Positions 1-6,614 are shown, counted from the stretch's first letter. The stretch is DNA of 6,652 nt from Rhodospirillales bacterium (GCA_018648445.1 JABGRG010000124.1:1-6652), one strand, 5' to 3'. A program made the numbers and translations. Notes: generated by a model not told the origin, from the sequence alone.

Positions 1-9
1 ACCAATCAG

Positions 10-46
10 GCCCTTGGAACGATGACAGTTCCAAGGGCTTTTCTTT
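10..46 (+). terminator. Rho-independent terminator of a rightward gene left of the window
   Basis: Positions 10-20 (GCCCTTGGAAC) pair perfectly with 28-38 (GTTCCAAGGGC), giving an 11-bp stem with a 7-base loop, and TTTTCTTT follows directly at 39-46. The T-rich tail is on the + strand only; on the minus strand the stem is followed by CTGATTGGT, so it should mainly end a transcript entering from the left. That gene's stop is not identifiable here. The stem also lies about 20 bases beyond the stop of the leftward dehydrogenase gene and could protect that mRNA's 3' end, but it lacks the U-tract needed for intrinsic termination in that direction. Confidence 0.85.
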
Positions 47-58
47 GGCGCACCGGCC

Positions 59-1366
59 TTACCAGTACGAAATCGCCTGTTCGAACATGGACCGGATTTC
101 GTTCTTTTCGATGGGTCTGGACGAATTGTCGATTACGCGCTTCTGCGGCCACGCTTTTTCGGTCAGGGCGGGAATATCGTCTTCGCCGTAGCCAACGCCG
201 GACAGGCCGTTGGGAATGCCGATGGTGCGCATCATGGCGATCACCTTGTCGGCGAGGATGTCGCCGGGTTCCTTGTTTACGCCTTTGGTTTCAGCGCCGA
301 GCGCGATAGCCGCGCGGAGATGGCGCTCGGGGCAGGACGGCCCCATATGCCGGAATACGGACGGTGAATTGACGATAACAGCGTAGCCGTGAGGAACCAG
401 AGCATGGTCTCGGGGCCAGCCGTCCGCACGATAATCCGTGACCAATCCGGCAACCGCATAGGACATGCCATGGGGCAGGTTGCACCCGGCGGTGCCAAAC
501 CCGATGCCGGCCAGCATTCCGGCAAACATGAGCCGTTCGCGCACCTCGAAATCGTCGGGATTGGTCACCGCATGTTCAAGGTTTTCGCCGATCAGGCGAA
601 TGGCTTCGATGCAATTGATGTCGCTGTATGGGTTGGCCCCCTGGCTGAGGGGCCGCATGGCCGGATCATCGGGTGCGGGGCGCTGGGTATAGGGCCGGGC
701 CGTCAACGATTCGACCGCGTGGCTGAAAACGTCCATGCCGTTGGCGGCGACTACCGGTATGGGAAGGGAGCGCAGGGTCTCGGGATCGACGATGCCCATA
801 TTTGGCTTGATACGGGGACTGGCGATACCGGTCTTGGCGTTCATCCCTTCGTAGTCGAAGATCGCGATACCGGTACATTCGCTGGCCGTTCCAAAAGTAG
901 TCGGACAGGCGATGTGGGGTTTTAGCGCGCCCGGCGCGTGCATTCCCTTGCCGATGGGTGGATTGACATAATCGAGAAAATCCTCGGGCGGATAGGTGGA
1001 ATACAGATTGGCCACCTTGCAGGTATCCATGACCGAGCCACCACCGACGCTGACGAAACCATCGTAATCGCCGTCTTGGGCAAAAGCGATCGCGGTCACC
1101 AGTGAAGACGATGTGGGTTCGACCACCACCTTGTCATAGACGGCAACGTGGATTCCCACATCGCGCAGGGATTTCTCCACGTTGGCCACAGCCGGAAGTT
1201 TGGCGACACGAGGATCGGAATACAAGGCAACGCGCGTCATTCCCAAGAACTTCGCATGAGCTCCGATTTCAGCCAGAGCCCCTGTGCCAAAGGTTTCCTT
1301 GGTGGCTTCGAAGGTGAAGGCGTGGTCACCACCCGCAGACGGGGAAAAGTAGTCCGACATAGCCAT
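59..1366 (-). CDS. Iron-containing alcohol dehydrogenase, ADHFE1/hydroxyacid-oxoacid transhydrogenase type
   Basis: This 435-residue protein belongs to the group III, iron-dependent alcohol dehydrogenases. It resembles the hydroxyacid-oxoacid transhydrogenase branch (animal ADHFE1) along its whole length, for example in VGGGSVMDTCK, DFLDYV, PIGKG, IAIFDYE, DVFSHAVES, GMSYAVAGLV and VPHGYAV. ADHFE1 couples 4-hydroxybutyrate oxidation to succinic semialdehyde with 2-oxoglutarate reduction to 2-hydroxyglutarate using bound nicotinamide; whether this bacterial protein does that or is an NAD-linked dehydrogenase cannot be told from sequence. GGGS at 107-111 is the nucleotide-binding loop, and D212, H216, H299 and H326 match the four metal ligands. 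No signal peptide or membrane segment is visible, so it should be cytosolic. The first ATG is chosen because AAGGA lies 7 bases upstream; a second in-frame ATG two codons later (M3) is also possible. The gene stands alone, divergent from the signalling operon. The family call is firm; the substrate is not known. Confidence 0.95.
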   Translation of the reverse strand: MAMSDYFSPSAGGDHAFTFEATKETFGTGALAEIGAHAKFLGMTRVALYSDPRVAKLPAVANVEKSLRDVGIHVAVYDKVVVEPTSSSLVTAIAFAQDGDYDGFVSVGGGSVMDTCKVANLYSTYPPEDFLDYVNPPIGKGMHAPGALKPHIACPTTFGTASECTGIAIFDYEGMNAKTGIASPRIKPNMGIVDPETLRSLPIPVVAANGMDVFSHAVESLTARPYTQRPAPDDPAMRPLSQGANPYSDINCIEAIRLIGENLEHAVTNPDDFEVRERLMFAGMLAGIGFGTAGCNLPHGMSYAVAGLVTDYRADGWPRDHALVPHGYAVIVNSPSVFRHMGPSCPERHLRAAIALGAETKGVNKEPGDILADKVIAMMRTIGIPNGLSGVGYGEDDIPALTEKAWPQKRVIDNSSRPIEKNEIRSMFEQAISYW

Positions 1367-1373
1367 CTTGCAT

Positions 1374-1378
1374 TCCTT
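1374..1378 (-). promoter_or_regulatory. Ribosome binding site of the dehydrogenase gene
   Basis: On the minus strand this reads AAGGA, with 7 bases before the ATG at 1366. It supports the first of two closely spaced in-frame ATG codons as the start. Confidence 0.6.
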
Positions 1379-1463
1379 ATTTAACGTTGCTCCCTGACCG
1401 TCACCATAATCGGAACCAGGCCCCGTTTGAAGGAAAAGTGCCGTGTGGGTGCGCCGCTTGTTT

Positions 1464-1478
1464 CACGTTTGTAACGTG
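1464..1478. promoter_or_regulatory. Dyad CACGTT-TGT-AACGTG in the divergent intergenic region, candidate operator
   Basis: This is a perfect 6-bp inverted repeat with a 3-bp spacer, about 100 bp upstream of both the leftward dehydrogenase gene and the rightward response-regulator gene, so a bound regulator could act on either. The symmetry is seen directly; the operator role is inferred. The rest of the 1367-1587 interval was read on both strands for sigma-70-like -10/-35 pairs and sigma-54-like GG/GC elements and nothing convincing was found. A second pair, GTTTCA (1460-1465) and TGAAAC (1491-1496), is an inverted repeat with a wide spacer that encloses part of the same area. Confidence 0.3.
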
Positions 1479-1587
1479 CTGGTCACAGAATGAAACCGAA
1501 TCGCCGCGAATGCGTCATCGTTAAGAAACCTGGGATCGTTAGACTTTTAACTGGTCGGAAAAATTGGATTGGCGAGATCGAGAAGCG

Positions 1588-2688
1588 ATGAGAAAGATCC
1601 TGATTGTCGACGACGAAAGGCTTGTCCGTAAAACACTCGGATATAGCCTTATCGACCACGGCTACACCTGCGTGGAGGCGGAAGACGGCGACGAAGCGCT
1701 AAGGGTTTTTCATTCGGACCCCGAGATTGACATTGGCTTCATCGATATTCAAATGCCGGGCAAATCGGGGCTGGACGTCATCTCTGAATTTCGAAAGGAC
1801 CCGGACCGTGAGATGGAGGTCATCGTCATGACCGGTTTCGGCGGAGTTGATTCCGCTGTTCGGGCCTTGCGGCTCGGTGCCTTCGATTTCCTTCAAAAAC
1901 CGTTCAATCTCGATCATGCCATTAGTGTGCTCAAGAAGTGCGAAAGCAACATCAAGGAGCGCGCACGACAGGAGCGCATCCGCCACGAATTGGAAAAGTC
2001 TGTCGAGAAAAGGACGGAACGAATTCAAAAGCTGATTCGACAGGTCGATATGGCTCGGACCGAAACCGTGGAAGCTCTTGCCACTGCGGCCGAACAACGT
2101 GACGAGGATGTCGGCTCCCACAACCGCCGAGTCGCCGGCTATTCCACTTTGCTGGCGAAAAAGTTGGGGTGGAGTGAGACCGATGCAGAAATGCTGGGAA
2201 TGTGGGCGCTGCTTTACGATGTCGGAATTATCGGCATTCCCGACGCGATCCCGCTGAAAAAGGGGCCGCTTTCCGATGAGGAATTCCGTCTTGTGCAGGC
2301 TCATTCGAGTATTGGCCATCAAATCATCACCAAATCCGGTGGTGAAAGCATGCGGTCCGCCGCGGAACTGGCTCTTACGCATCACGAAAGGTGGGATGGC
2401 AGCGGTTATCCGCAGGGCCTGGCTGGTGAGAACATTCCAGAAGGAGGGCGTATCATTGGGCTTTGCGATGTTTATGACGCGCTTCGTTCTCGGCGCCCGT
2501 ACAGGGCACCGGTGAGCCACGAAAACGCGGTAAGGATAATTATCGAGGGTGACAGCAGGACGCAGCCTACGCATTTCGATCCTCGAATTCTGGAAGTTTT
2601 CACGAATGTGGCTTCCGACTTTGCGGAGATGTTCGAAAAATACTCGAGATGGCCGAATGCCGATCAAGCGAAAGCGATCGGCGGCTAA
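1588..2688 (+). CDS. Response regulator, receiver plus degenerate (YD-)HD-GYP domain
   Basis: This 366-residue, RpfG-like two-domain response regulator has no DNA-binding domain. Residues 1-120 form a complete receiver: acidic pair D8/D9, phospho-acceptor D53 (in FIDIQMPG), T82 and K104. Residues 121-170 are a charged helical linker containing LEKSVEKRTERIQ, similar to the kinase's helices. Residues 168-340 are an HD-GYP domain, the family that hydrolyses cyclic di-GMP. H178, D211, H239, H265, H266 and D294 and the HHERWDGSGYP motif (265-275) are present, but the HD dyad reads Y210-D211 and the usual lysine three residues after the Asp is I214. Phosphodiesterase activity is thus doubtful; binding of c-di-GMP or of partner proteins is a reasonable alternative. 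ATG at 1588 is preferred because the receiver fold starts right there; an in-frame TTG at 1564 would add eight unconserved residues. The purine-rich GAGAAG upstream is a weak ribosome binding site. It is the first gene of a two-gene operon with the kinase 56 bp downstream. Confidence 0.95.
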   Translation: MRKILIVDDERLVRKTLGYSLIDHGYTCVEAEDGDEALRVFHSDPEIDIGFIDIQMPGKSGLDVISEFRKDPDREMEVIVMTGFGGVDSAVRALRLGAFDFLQKPFNLDHAISVLKKCESNIKERARQERIRHELEKSVEKRTERIQKLIRQVDMARTETVEALATAAEQRDEDVGSHNRRVAGYSTLLAKKLGWSETDAEMLGMWALLYDVGIIGIPDAIPLKKGPLSDEEFRLVQAHSSIGHQIITKSGGESMRSAAELALTHHERWDGSGYPQGLAGENIPEGGRIIGLCDVYDALRSRRPYRAPVSHENAVRIIIEGDSRTQPTHFDPRILEVFTNVASDFAEMFEKYSRWPNADQAKAIGG

Positions 2689-2731
2689 CTCAATTTGATT
2701 GAATTCCGAATGCCAAAACCGATGCCGAACG

Positions 2732-2736
2732 GGAGG
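2732..2736 (+). promoter_or_regulatory. Strong ribosome binding site of the hybrid kinase gene
   Basis: GGAGG lies 8 bases before the ATG at 2745 and fixes that start. The 56-bp gap after the response-regulator stop contains no terminator-like hairpin with a T-tract, only a small TCAAT-N3-ATTGA dyad at 2690-2702, so the two genes are probably co-transcribed while the kinase keeps its own efficient initiation site. Confidence 0.8.
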
Positions 2737-2744
2737 AAGGCCGA

Positions 2745-5700
2745 ATGGCGAAACTGTTAATTTTCCGGGAATTGAAAAGCCGGTTGGGTCGATGGCTCGG
2801 CCAGTCTCCGGGATCAGACTGGGAAAGATATTCCGGAAATGAATTCGCGGGCGACGGCGTCTCGTCGGATGTCCCGGCGGAGGCGTTCCAGTTCCTCGAC
2901 GCCGTTATCATGCATACGCCCCACATCGTGTTCTGGAAGGATCGCGATGGTGTGTTTCTAGGCTGCAACAAGAACTACCTTTCCATGCGGAACTTGCCTG
3001 ACATCTCCGATGTTGTTGGCAAGAAACTCAGCGATTTCTCATCGGACCCGCAAGAGGTGGCGAAAGCGGCCAAAATCGATGCTTGGGTTGTGGAAACCGG
3101 GACCCCGACCCGGAACGTCAGGAATACCATTCGAACCGCGGACGGCAGGGAGATGTTCCTCGAGACCAGCAAGATGCCCATTCGCGATCAGGCCGGAAAC
3201 GTCGTCGGCATCGTCGGAATATCGTCGGACGTCACCGAAAAGGAAATGGCCGAACACGGATTGCAGCTCGCGAGGGGAACGCTGGAGCAAAGGGTTATGG
3301 AACGAACTCGGGATCTTGAAGCCGAGATTGCCGAAAAGACGTTGGTGGAGAAAGCGCTTCGGGAAAGTGAAAGCAAATATCGAACCTTGATCGATGGCAT
3401 TCAGGACGAAGTGTTTATGGTGGTGGACGAGAAGTTTGTTTTCCTGAGCGACACCTTTCCAAAAATTCTGGGATACGAAATGGAGGAATTGCTTGGCCAG
3501 TCCTTCCTGAAAATTATCGATCCCGGGTCCCATGAACGTTCCAACGGCCGCTATAAACAGCGGATCGCGGGGGAAAGCCTGGAAAGTAACTACGAGTTGG
3601 ACCTGCTTTCGAAGGAAGGGGAGCGGCTCCATTTCCTCATCAATTCTCAGAAGATGGTTAGGCCCGACGGTAAATCCTCGGTGATCGGAACAGCGAAGGA
3701 CATCACCCATATCAAACTGACCGAACAGACCCTCGTGGAGAGCGAAGAACGGTTCCGTGAATTCGCGGTGTCGTGTTCTGACTGGTTGTGGGAAACCGAC
3801 GAAGCGGGTGTATTTTCTTACCTTTCAGATCGCGTTTACGATGTTTTGGGGAGGCGACCCGGCGATCTCATCGGAAAATCCTATCTGGCGCTGGCGACAA
3901 GGGAAGAGGACGAAATCGTCTGGGCCGAAGTCGATGAACTCGTGCGCAAGGGCGGGCAATTTCGCGATATTCAAATTGAAGTCCAGGACGACCGGGGAAA
4001 CGAACGGATCGTAAGGATCAGCGGCAAGCCGCGTTCCGATAGGCAGAGAAAACTGCTGGGGTACCGGGGCGTCGGCGTCGATGTGACGGAACATGTGCAC
4101 GCCCGCAGGCGCGAGAGCAAGGCCGAGGAACGGTTCCTCGCCGCCGTCGAAACGGTTCCGGTCGCCGTTGCCCTGTTTAACGACGAAAATCGACTGGTTC
4201 TCAGTAACGAGCGGTTCCGAAAGCACCTGATTTCCGGAGGTGAGTTGCTGCTGGGCAGCACCTACGAGGACGTTTTACGTGCCGAATTGGCTACGGGCGC
4301 GATTCTGGAAGCTGTTGGCGATGAAGAAGCTTGGCTGCAAACGCGTGTGGAAATGTTCGGAAAGCGGTCCGGAGCAAGATTGCTGCAACGCAGCAACGGA
4401 TGGTTCGATGTTGCAACGCATCAGGCCGGAGATGGCTATACGCTTCTGTTTATCCACGACATCACGGAACGCGTGGCGGCAGAGGAAGAACTTGTGGGTG
4501 CGCGCGACGAACTGGAGCTTCGCGTCCAGGAACGCACCCGCGCTCTTGAACAGGAGATATTTGAGAGGAAGTACGTACAGGCCGAACTGCAAAAGGCGAA
4601 CGAGGAGTTGGAGCGTCGGGTCGAAGAACGAACCCGCAATCTTCGTGCGGAAATGACGGAACGGAGAAAGGTCGAGGAAAAGTATCTTCAAGCGCAAAAA
4701 ATGGAAGCGGTTGGGCAATTGGCAGGCGGCATTGCTCACGATTTCAACAATTTGTTGACGGTTATCATCGGAAATCTCAGTTGGTTGAAGGAATTTGCCG
4801 GGCCTGACGAGAGAGCGATCAAGGTAAGCAATCTGGCGCTGGAAGGCGCAAGAAGAGCTGGCGAACTAACCCAAAGAATGCTTGCCTTTTCGCGTCAACA
4901 GGAACTTTGCCCCGTGGATATTGACCTCTCCGAGATCATTGGCGCGATTGAACCGTTGATCAATCGGGGACTTCGCGAAGATATCTCGTTCAAAATGGAT
5001 ATCAGCCCGGATCTGTGGCCGCTGACGGCGGATCGGAATCAATTGGAGAACGCGCTTCTCAATATTGCTATCAATGCCCGGGACGCCATGCCCAACGGCG
5101 GTTCGGTTATCCTCAGCGCGCAAAACCATGTGATCGACGAAACACATCCAGCGGTGCCGAAAGGTGCCGAACCCGGCGAGTACGTCGTCTTGTCGATGTG
5201 GGATTCTGGTTGCGGTATTCCGCCAAAGGAACTGGAACGTGTTTTTGATCCGTTTTACACCACCAAGGACGTGGGGAAGGGGAGCGGCCTGGGCCTTAGT
5301 ATGGTATTCGGCTTCGTCCATCAGTCCGGCGGCTTCATTGATATCGAAAGCGAAATCGGCAAGGGAACGACAGTTAAGTTACACCTTCGCCGTGCCGCAA
5401 ATTTGCGGTTCGACCAAGCTGAGAAAACGCTGGAGCCAAAACCGTCCATTCGAGAAGACTTGAGAGTGTTGGTCGTCGAGGACGATGCGCTGGTTCGCGA
5501 TGTCACGGTGGAATATCTGAGAATGGTGGGCCTTGATGTGCTTGAAGCGTGTGACGGCGCCACCGCCATTCAGTCGCTGGAAAATGGCGAGCCGGTAGAT
5601 CTGGTTATTTCGGACGTGATTATGCCGGGGCTTAACGGCATCGAACTGAGCGAAATTGTTGCCGAACGTTGGCCCGAGACGCGTTTTTTGCTGATGTCGG

Positions 5701-5822
5701 GATATTCGTACGATGAATTCGCCAACCGTGGCATCGACCACAAGTCGGTTGGTCTCTTGGCTAAACCATTTTCCAAGGCGCAGCTTTTAATCCGGGTCAG
5801 CGAGATAATGGACGCTAGCTGA
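2745..5822 (+). CDS. Soluble hybrid sensor histidine kinase: PAS x4, HisKA, HATPase, C-terminal receiver
   Basis: This 1025-residue protein has no transmembrane segment or signal peptide, so it should sense a cytoplasmic cue. Four PAS domains follow one another at about 47-165, 211-327, 335-452 and 459-578; the third has the common SDWLWETD opening and the fourth the PAS_7-like ALFNDENRLVLSN core. A helical linker with an ERT motif lies between PAS1 and PAS2 (180-205), and two copies in tandem between PAS4 and the kinase core (590-647). The dimerisation/phosphotransfer domain carries H665 in GGIAHDFNNLL, close to the CckA-type H-box. The ATPase has an N-box (N773, N777, D780), a G1 box DSGCGI (820-825), an F-box FDPFYTTK (834-841) and a G2 box around GKGSGLGL (844-851). 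The receiver (905-1023) has D913/D914, acceptor D957, S985 in the usual Thr/Ser position and K1007. All catalytic boxes look intact. It probably phosphorylates the upstream-encoded response regulator and/or its own receiver, but no Hpt protein is encoded here. PAS ligands cannot be predicted. The 3' end overlaps the convergent neighbour by 8 bp. Confidence 0.96.
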   Translation: MAKLLIFRELKSRLGRWLGQSPGSDWERYSGNEFAGDGVSSDVPAEAFQFLDAVIMHTPHIVFWKDRDGVFLGCNKNYLSMRNLPDISDVVGKKLSDFSSDPQEVAKAAKIDAWVVETGTPTRNVRNTIRTADGREMFLETSKMPIRDQAGNVVGIVGISSDVTEKEMAEHGLQLARGTLEQRVMERTRDLEAEIAEKTLVEKALRESESKYRTLIDGIQDEVFMVVDEKFVFLSDTFPKILGYEMEELLGQSFLKIIDPGSHERSNGRYKQRIAGESLESNYELDLLSKEGERLHFLINSQKMVRPDGKSSVIGTAKDITHIKLTEQTLVESEERFREFAVSCSDWLWETDEAGVFSYLSDRVYDVLGRRPGDLIGKSYLALATREEDEIVWAEVDELVRKGGQFRDIQIEVQDDRGNERIVRISGKPRSDRQRKLLGYRGVGVDVTEHVHARRRESKAEERFLAAVETVPVAVALFNDENRLVLSNERFRKHLISGGELLLGSTYEDVLRAELATGAILEAVGDEEAWLQTRVEMFGKRSGARLLQRSNGWFDVATHQAGDGYTLLFIHDITERVAAEEELVGARDELELRVQERTRALEQEIFERKYVQAELQKANEELERRVEERTRNLRAEMTERRKVEEKYLQAQKMEAVGQLAGGIAHDFNNLLTVIIGNLSWLKEFAGPDERAIKVSNLALEGARRAGELTQRMLAFSRQQELCPVDIDLSEIIGAIEPLINRGLREDISFKMDISPDLWPLTADRNQLENALLNIAINARDAMPNGGSVILSAQNHVIDETHPAVPKGAEPGEYVVLSMWDSGCGIPPKELERVFDPFYTTKDVGKGSGLGLSMVFGFVHQSGGFIDIESEIGKGTTVKLHLRRAANLRFDQAEKTLEPKPSIREDLRVLVVEDDALVRDVTVEYLRMVGLDVLEACDGATAIQSLENGEPVDLVISDVIMPGLNGIELSEIVAERWPETRFLLMSGYSYDEFANRGIDHKSVGLLAKPFSKAQLLIRVSEIMDAS

Positions 5823-6492
5823 CGCAATGCACGATCTGGAAGAGGTCAACCAATTGTGAATCTGCCGCGCCTCGGGCCGAAAGGTTGTCCACCGAAAGCA
5901 CCCCGTCGCGCGCCGCTTTGATGTTTTCCTCGTTGTAACCTTCGACCACCAAAACCCAATCGGCCACATCGTCGGGAGAATCGCGGAGTTTTTTTTCAGC
6001 CGTGTCCGTCTCGCTCGCCTGAACATCGGATTCCAGCAGATGGACGCCGGTAAGCCCCGGCGTTGAAGCCAGTTCGGGAAAAGCGTTCTGTGACAACCAG
6101 TCGCGCAAAACGATCTCCTCGCCCACCCGTGGCGAAAAACGAATGGTTAAAACGATCGAGCCGACACCGTCTCCGGCGCTTGCCGAGACACGGCTGATCG
6201 TTCGGTTGGTGTTGATGAAGTTGGCGACGACGCGAAGGGTCCAGGGGGTTGGATCGTTAAGGCGCGCGAGATAGGGGTCCGAGGTCAGGACCGAGGCTTC
6301 TTCGACCTCGTAAAGAATAAGATAGCGTGGCCCGTCATTATTGAGGGCGGTGCCGCGTCGGCCGCGAAGAAATCCGGGAACGCCGATCCGTTCGCGCATG
6401 TGTTCGTGAGAATGCCATGCCTCGTAATCGCTCTCGCCACCTTCTCGAATGTCATGCCAGAAGATCAGCGCACCGCTTCCGCGAAGCCCCAT
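5815..6492 (-). CDS. Putative tandem ferredoxin-like (EthD/Dabb-like) alpha/beta-barrel protein of unknown function
   Basis: This 225-residue protein appears to be built from two alpha/beta halves. The first (about 6-97) starts with the strand GALIFWHDI, then W26-H27-S-H-E30-H31-M-R-E34-R35 and VPGFLRGRR, a W..EH..ER..PGF pattern seen in the dimeric alpha/beta-barrel superfamily (EthD, Dabb and related DUF families). The second (about 110-195) repeats the strand-helix pattern (GSIVLTIRF, then RDWLSQNAFPEL, TPGLTGVHLLES, WVLVVEGY) but lacks the His/Glu motif. Such proteins are often small decarboxylases, monooxygenase-like enzymes or structural barrels; no reaction can be assigned. No signal peptide or membrane segment is visible. 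The ATG at 6492 is chosen because GGGGGAG lies 7 bases upstream. The frame stays open to an ATG at 6618, but those 42 extra codons are low-complexity and unlike a domain. Two A8 tracts, one in the coding region and one between ribosome binding site and start, are unusual. The fold assignment is moderately supported. Confidence 0.8.
   Translation of the reverse strand: MGLRGSGALIFWHDIREGGESDYEAWHSHEHMRERIGVPGFLRGRRGTALNNDGPRYLILYEVEEASVLTSDPYLARLNDPTPWTLRVVANFINTNRTISRVSASAGDGVGSIVLTIRFSPRVGEEIVLRDWLSQNAFPELASTPGLTGVHLLESDVQASETDTAEKKLRDSPDDVADWVLVVEGYNEENIKAARDGVLSVDNLSARGAADSQLVDLFQIVHCVS
5989..5996 (-). repeat. A8 homopolymer inside the EthD-like coding region
   Basis: The minus strand reads GAA AAA AAA CTC (Glu166-Lys167-Lys168-Leu169), an uninterrupted run of eight A. 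A one-base slip during replication or transcription would change the frame and replace the last 57 residues. The run is seen directly; any functional role is inference. Confidence 0.5.
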
Positions 6493-6499
6493 TTTTTTT

Positions 6500-6506
6500 C
6501 TCCCCC
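6500..6506 (-). promoter_or_regulatory. Ribosome binding site of the EthD-like gene with an A-tract spacer
   Basis: On the minus strand GGGGGAG is followed by seven A and then ATG (6492), so the spacer is pure A and merges with the start codon's A into an A8 run (6492-6499). The strong purine match decides for this start over the upstream in-frame ATG at 6618. Confidence 0.75.
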
Positions 6507-6576
6507 ATTTGCAGCCTATAGGTATACGGGTTCTGGACGGCGGGGGGTAGGAGGGGAAGGCGTTTTTTTTGAGAAT

Positions 6577-6595
6577 CGGACGTCCGGTAATTACC
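6577..6595. promoter_or_regulatory. Two abutting 10-bp perfect palindromes in the leader of the EthD-like gene
   Basis: CGGACGTCCG (6577-6586) and GGTAATTACC (6586-6595) are each perfectly self-complementary and share one G. They lie about 85-105 bp upstream of the EthD-like start, in the 6493-6614 non-coding stretch. A second pair of smaller palindromes, CCTATAGG (6515-6522) and GTATAC (6522-6527), also shares a G nearer the gene. They may be operators or part of a promoter; no clear -35/-10 pair was recognised. Confidence 0.3.
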
Positions 6596-6614
6596 TCACG
6601 CGGCCCCTTCTCGG

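Noticed and set aside
22..309. 95-codon + strand frame starting in the terminator loop
   Set aside because: It is Arg/Trp-rich, starts inside a terminator hairpin and is antisense to the 3' end of the dehydrogenase gene.
389..925. 178-codon + strand open frame inside the dehydrogenase gene
   Set aside because: It is antisense to a strongly conserved ADHFE1-type gene and has no recognisable motif.
1517..1541. Direct repeat ATCGTTA (1517-1523 and 1535-1541) before the response-regulator gene
   Set aside because: One 7-bp direct repeat is expected by chance in an interval of about 200 bp.
1564..1587. TTG start adding eight residues to the response regulator
   Set aside because: The receiver domain begins exactly at the ATG at 1588 and the extra residues match nothing; the TTG has only a short GGA upstream.
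1699..2667. 322-codon open frame on the minus strand opposite the HD-GYP gene
   Set aside because: It lies fully antisense to a gene with a clear family match, its translation shows no recognisable domain, and its composition is what the opposite strand of a GC-biased gene gives.
2653..2714. Repeated CCGAATGCC at the end of the response-regulator gene and in the gap before the kinase gene
   Set aside because: A 9-bp repeat with no symmetry and no link to a start or stop; probably chance.
3039..3710. 223-codon minus-strand open frame inside the kinase gene
   Set aside because: It is antisense to PAS-coding sequence and has no domain of its own.
6539..6560. G-rich stretch on the + strand, possible G-quadruplex
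   Set aside because: There are not four separate runs of three or more G, so at best a weak two-layer structure could form.
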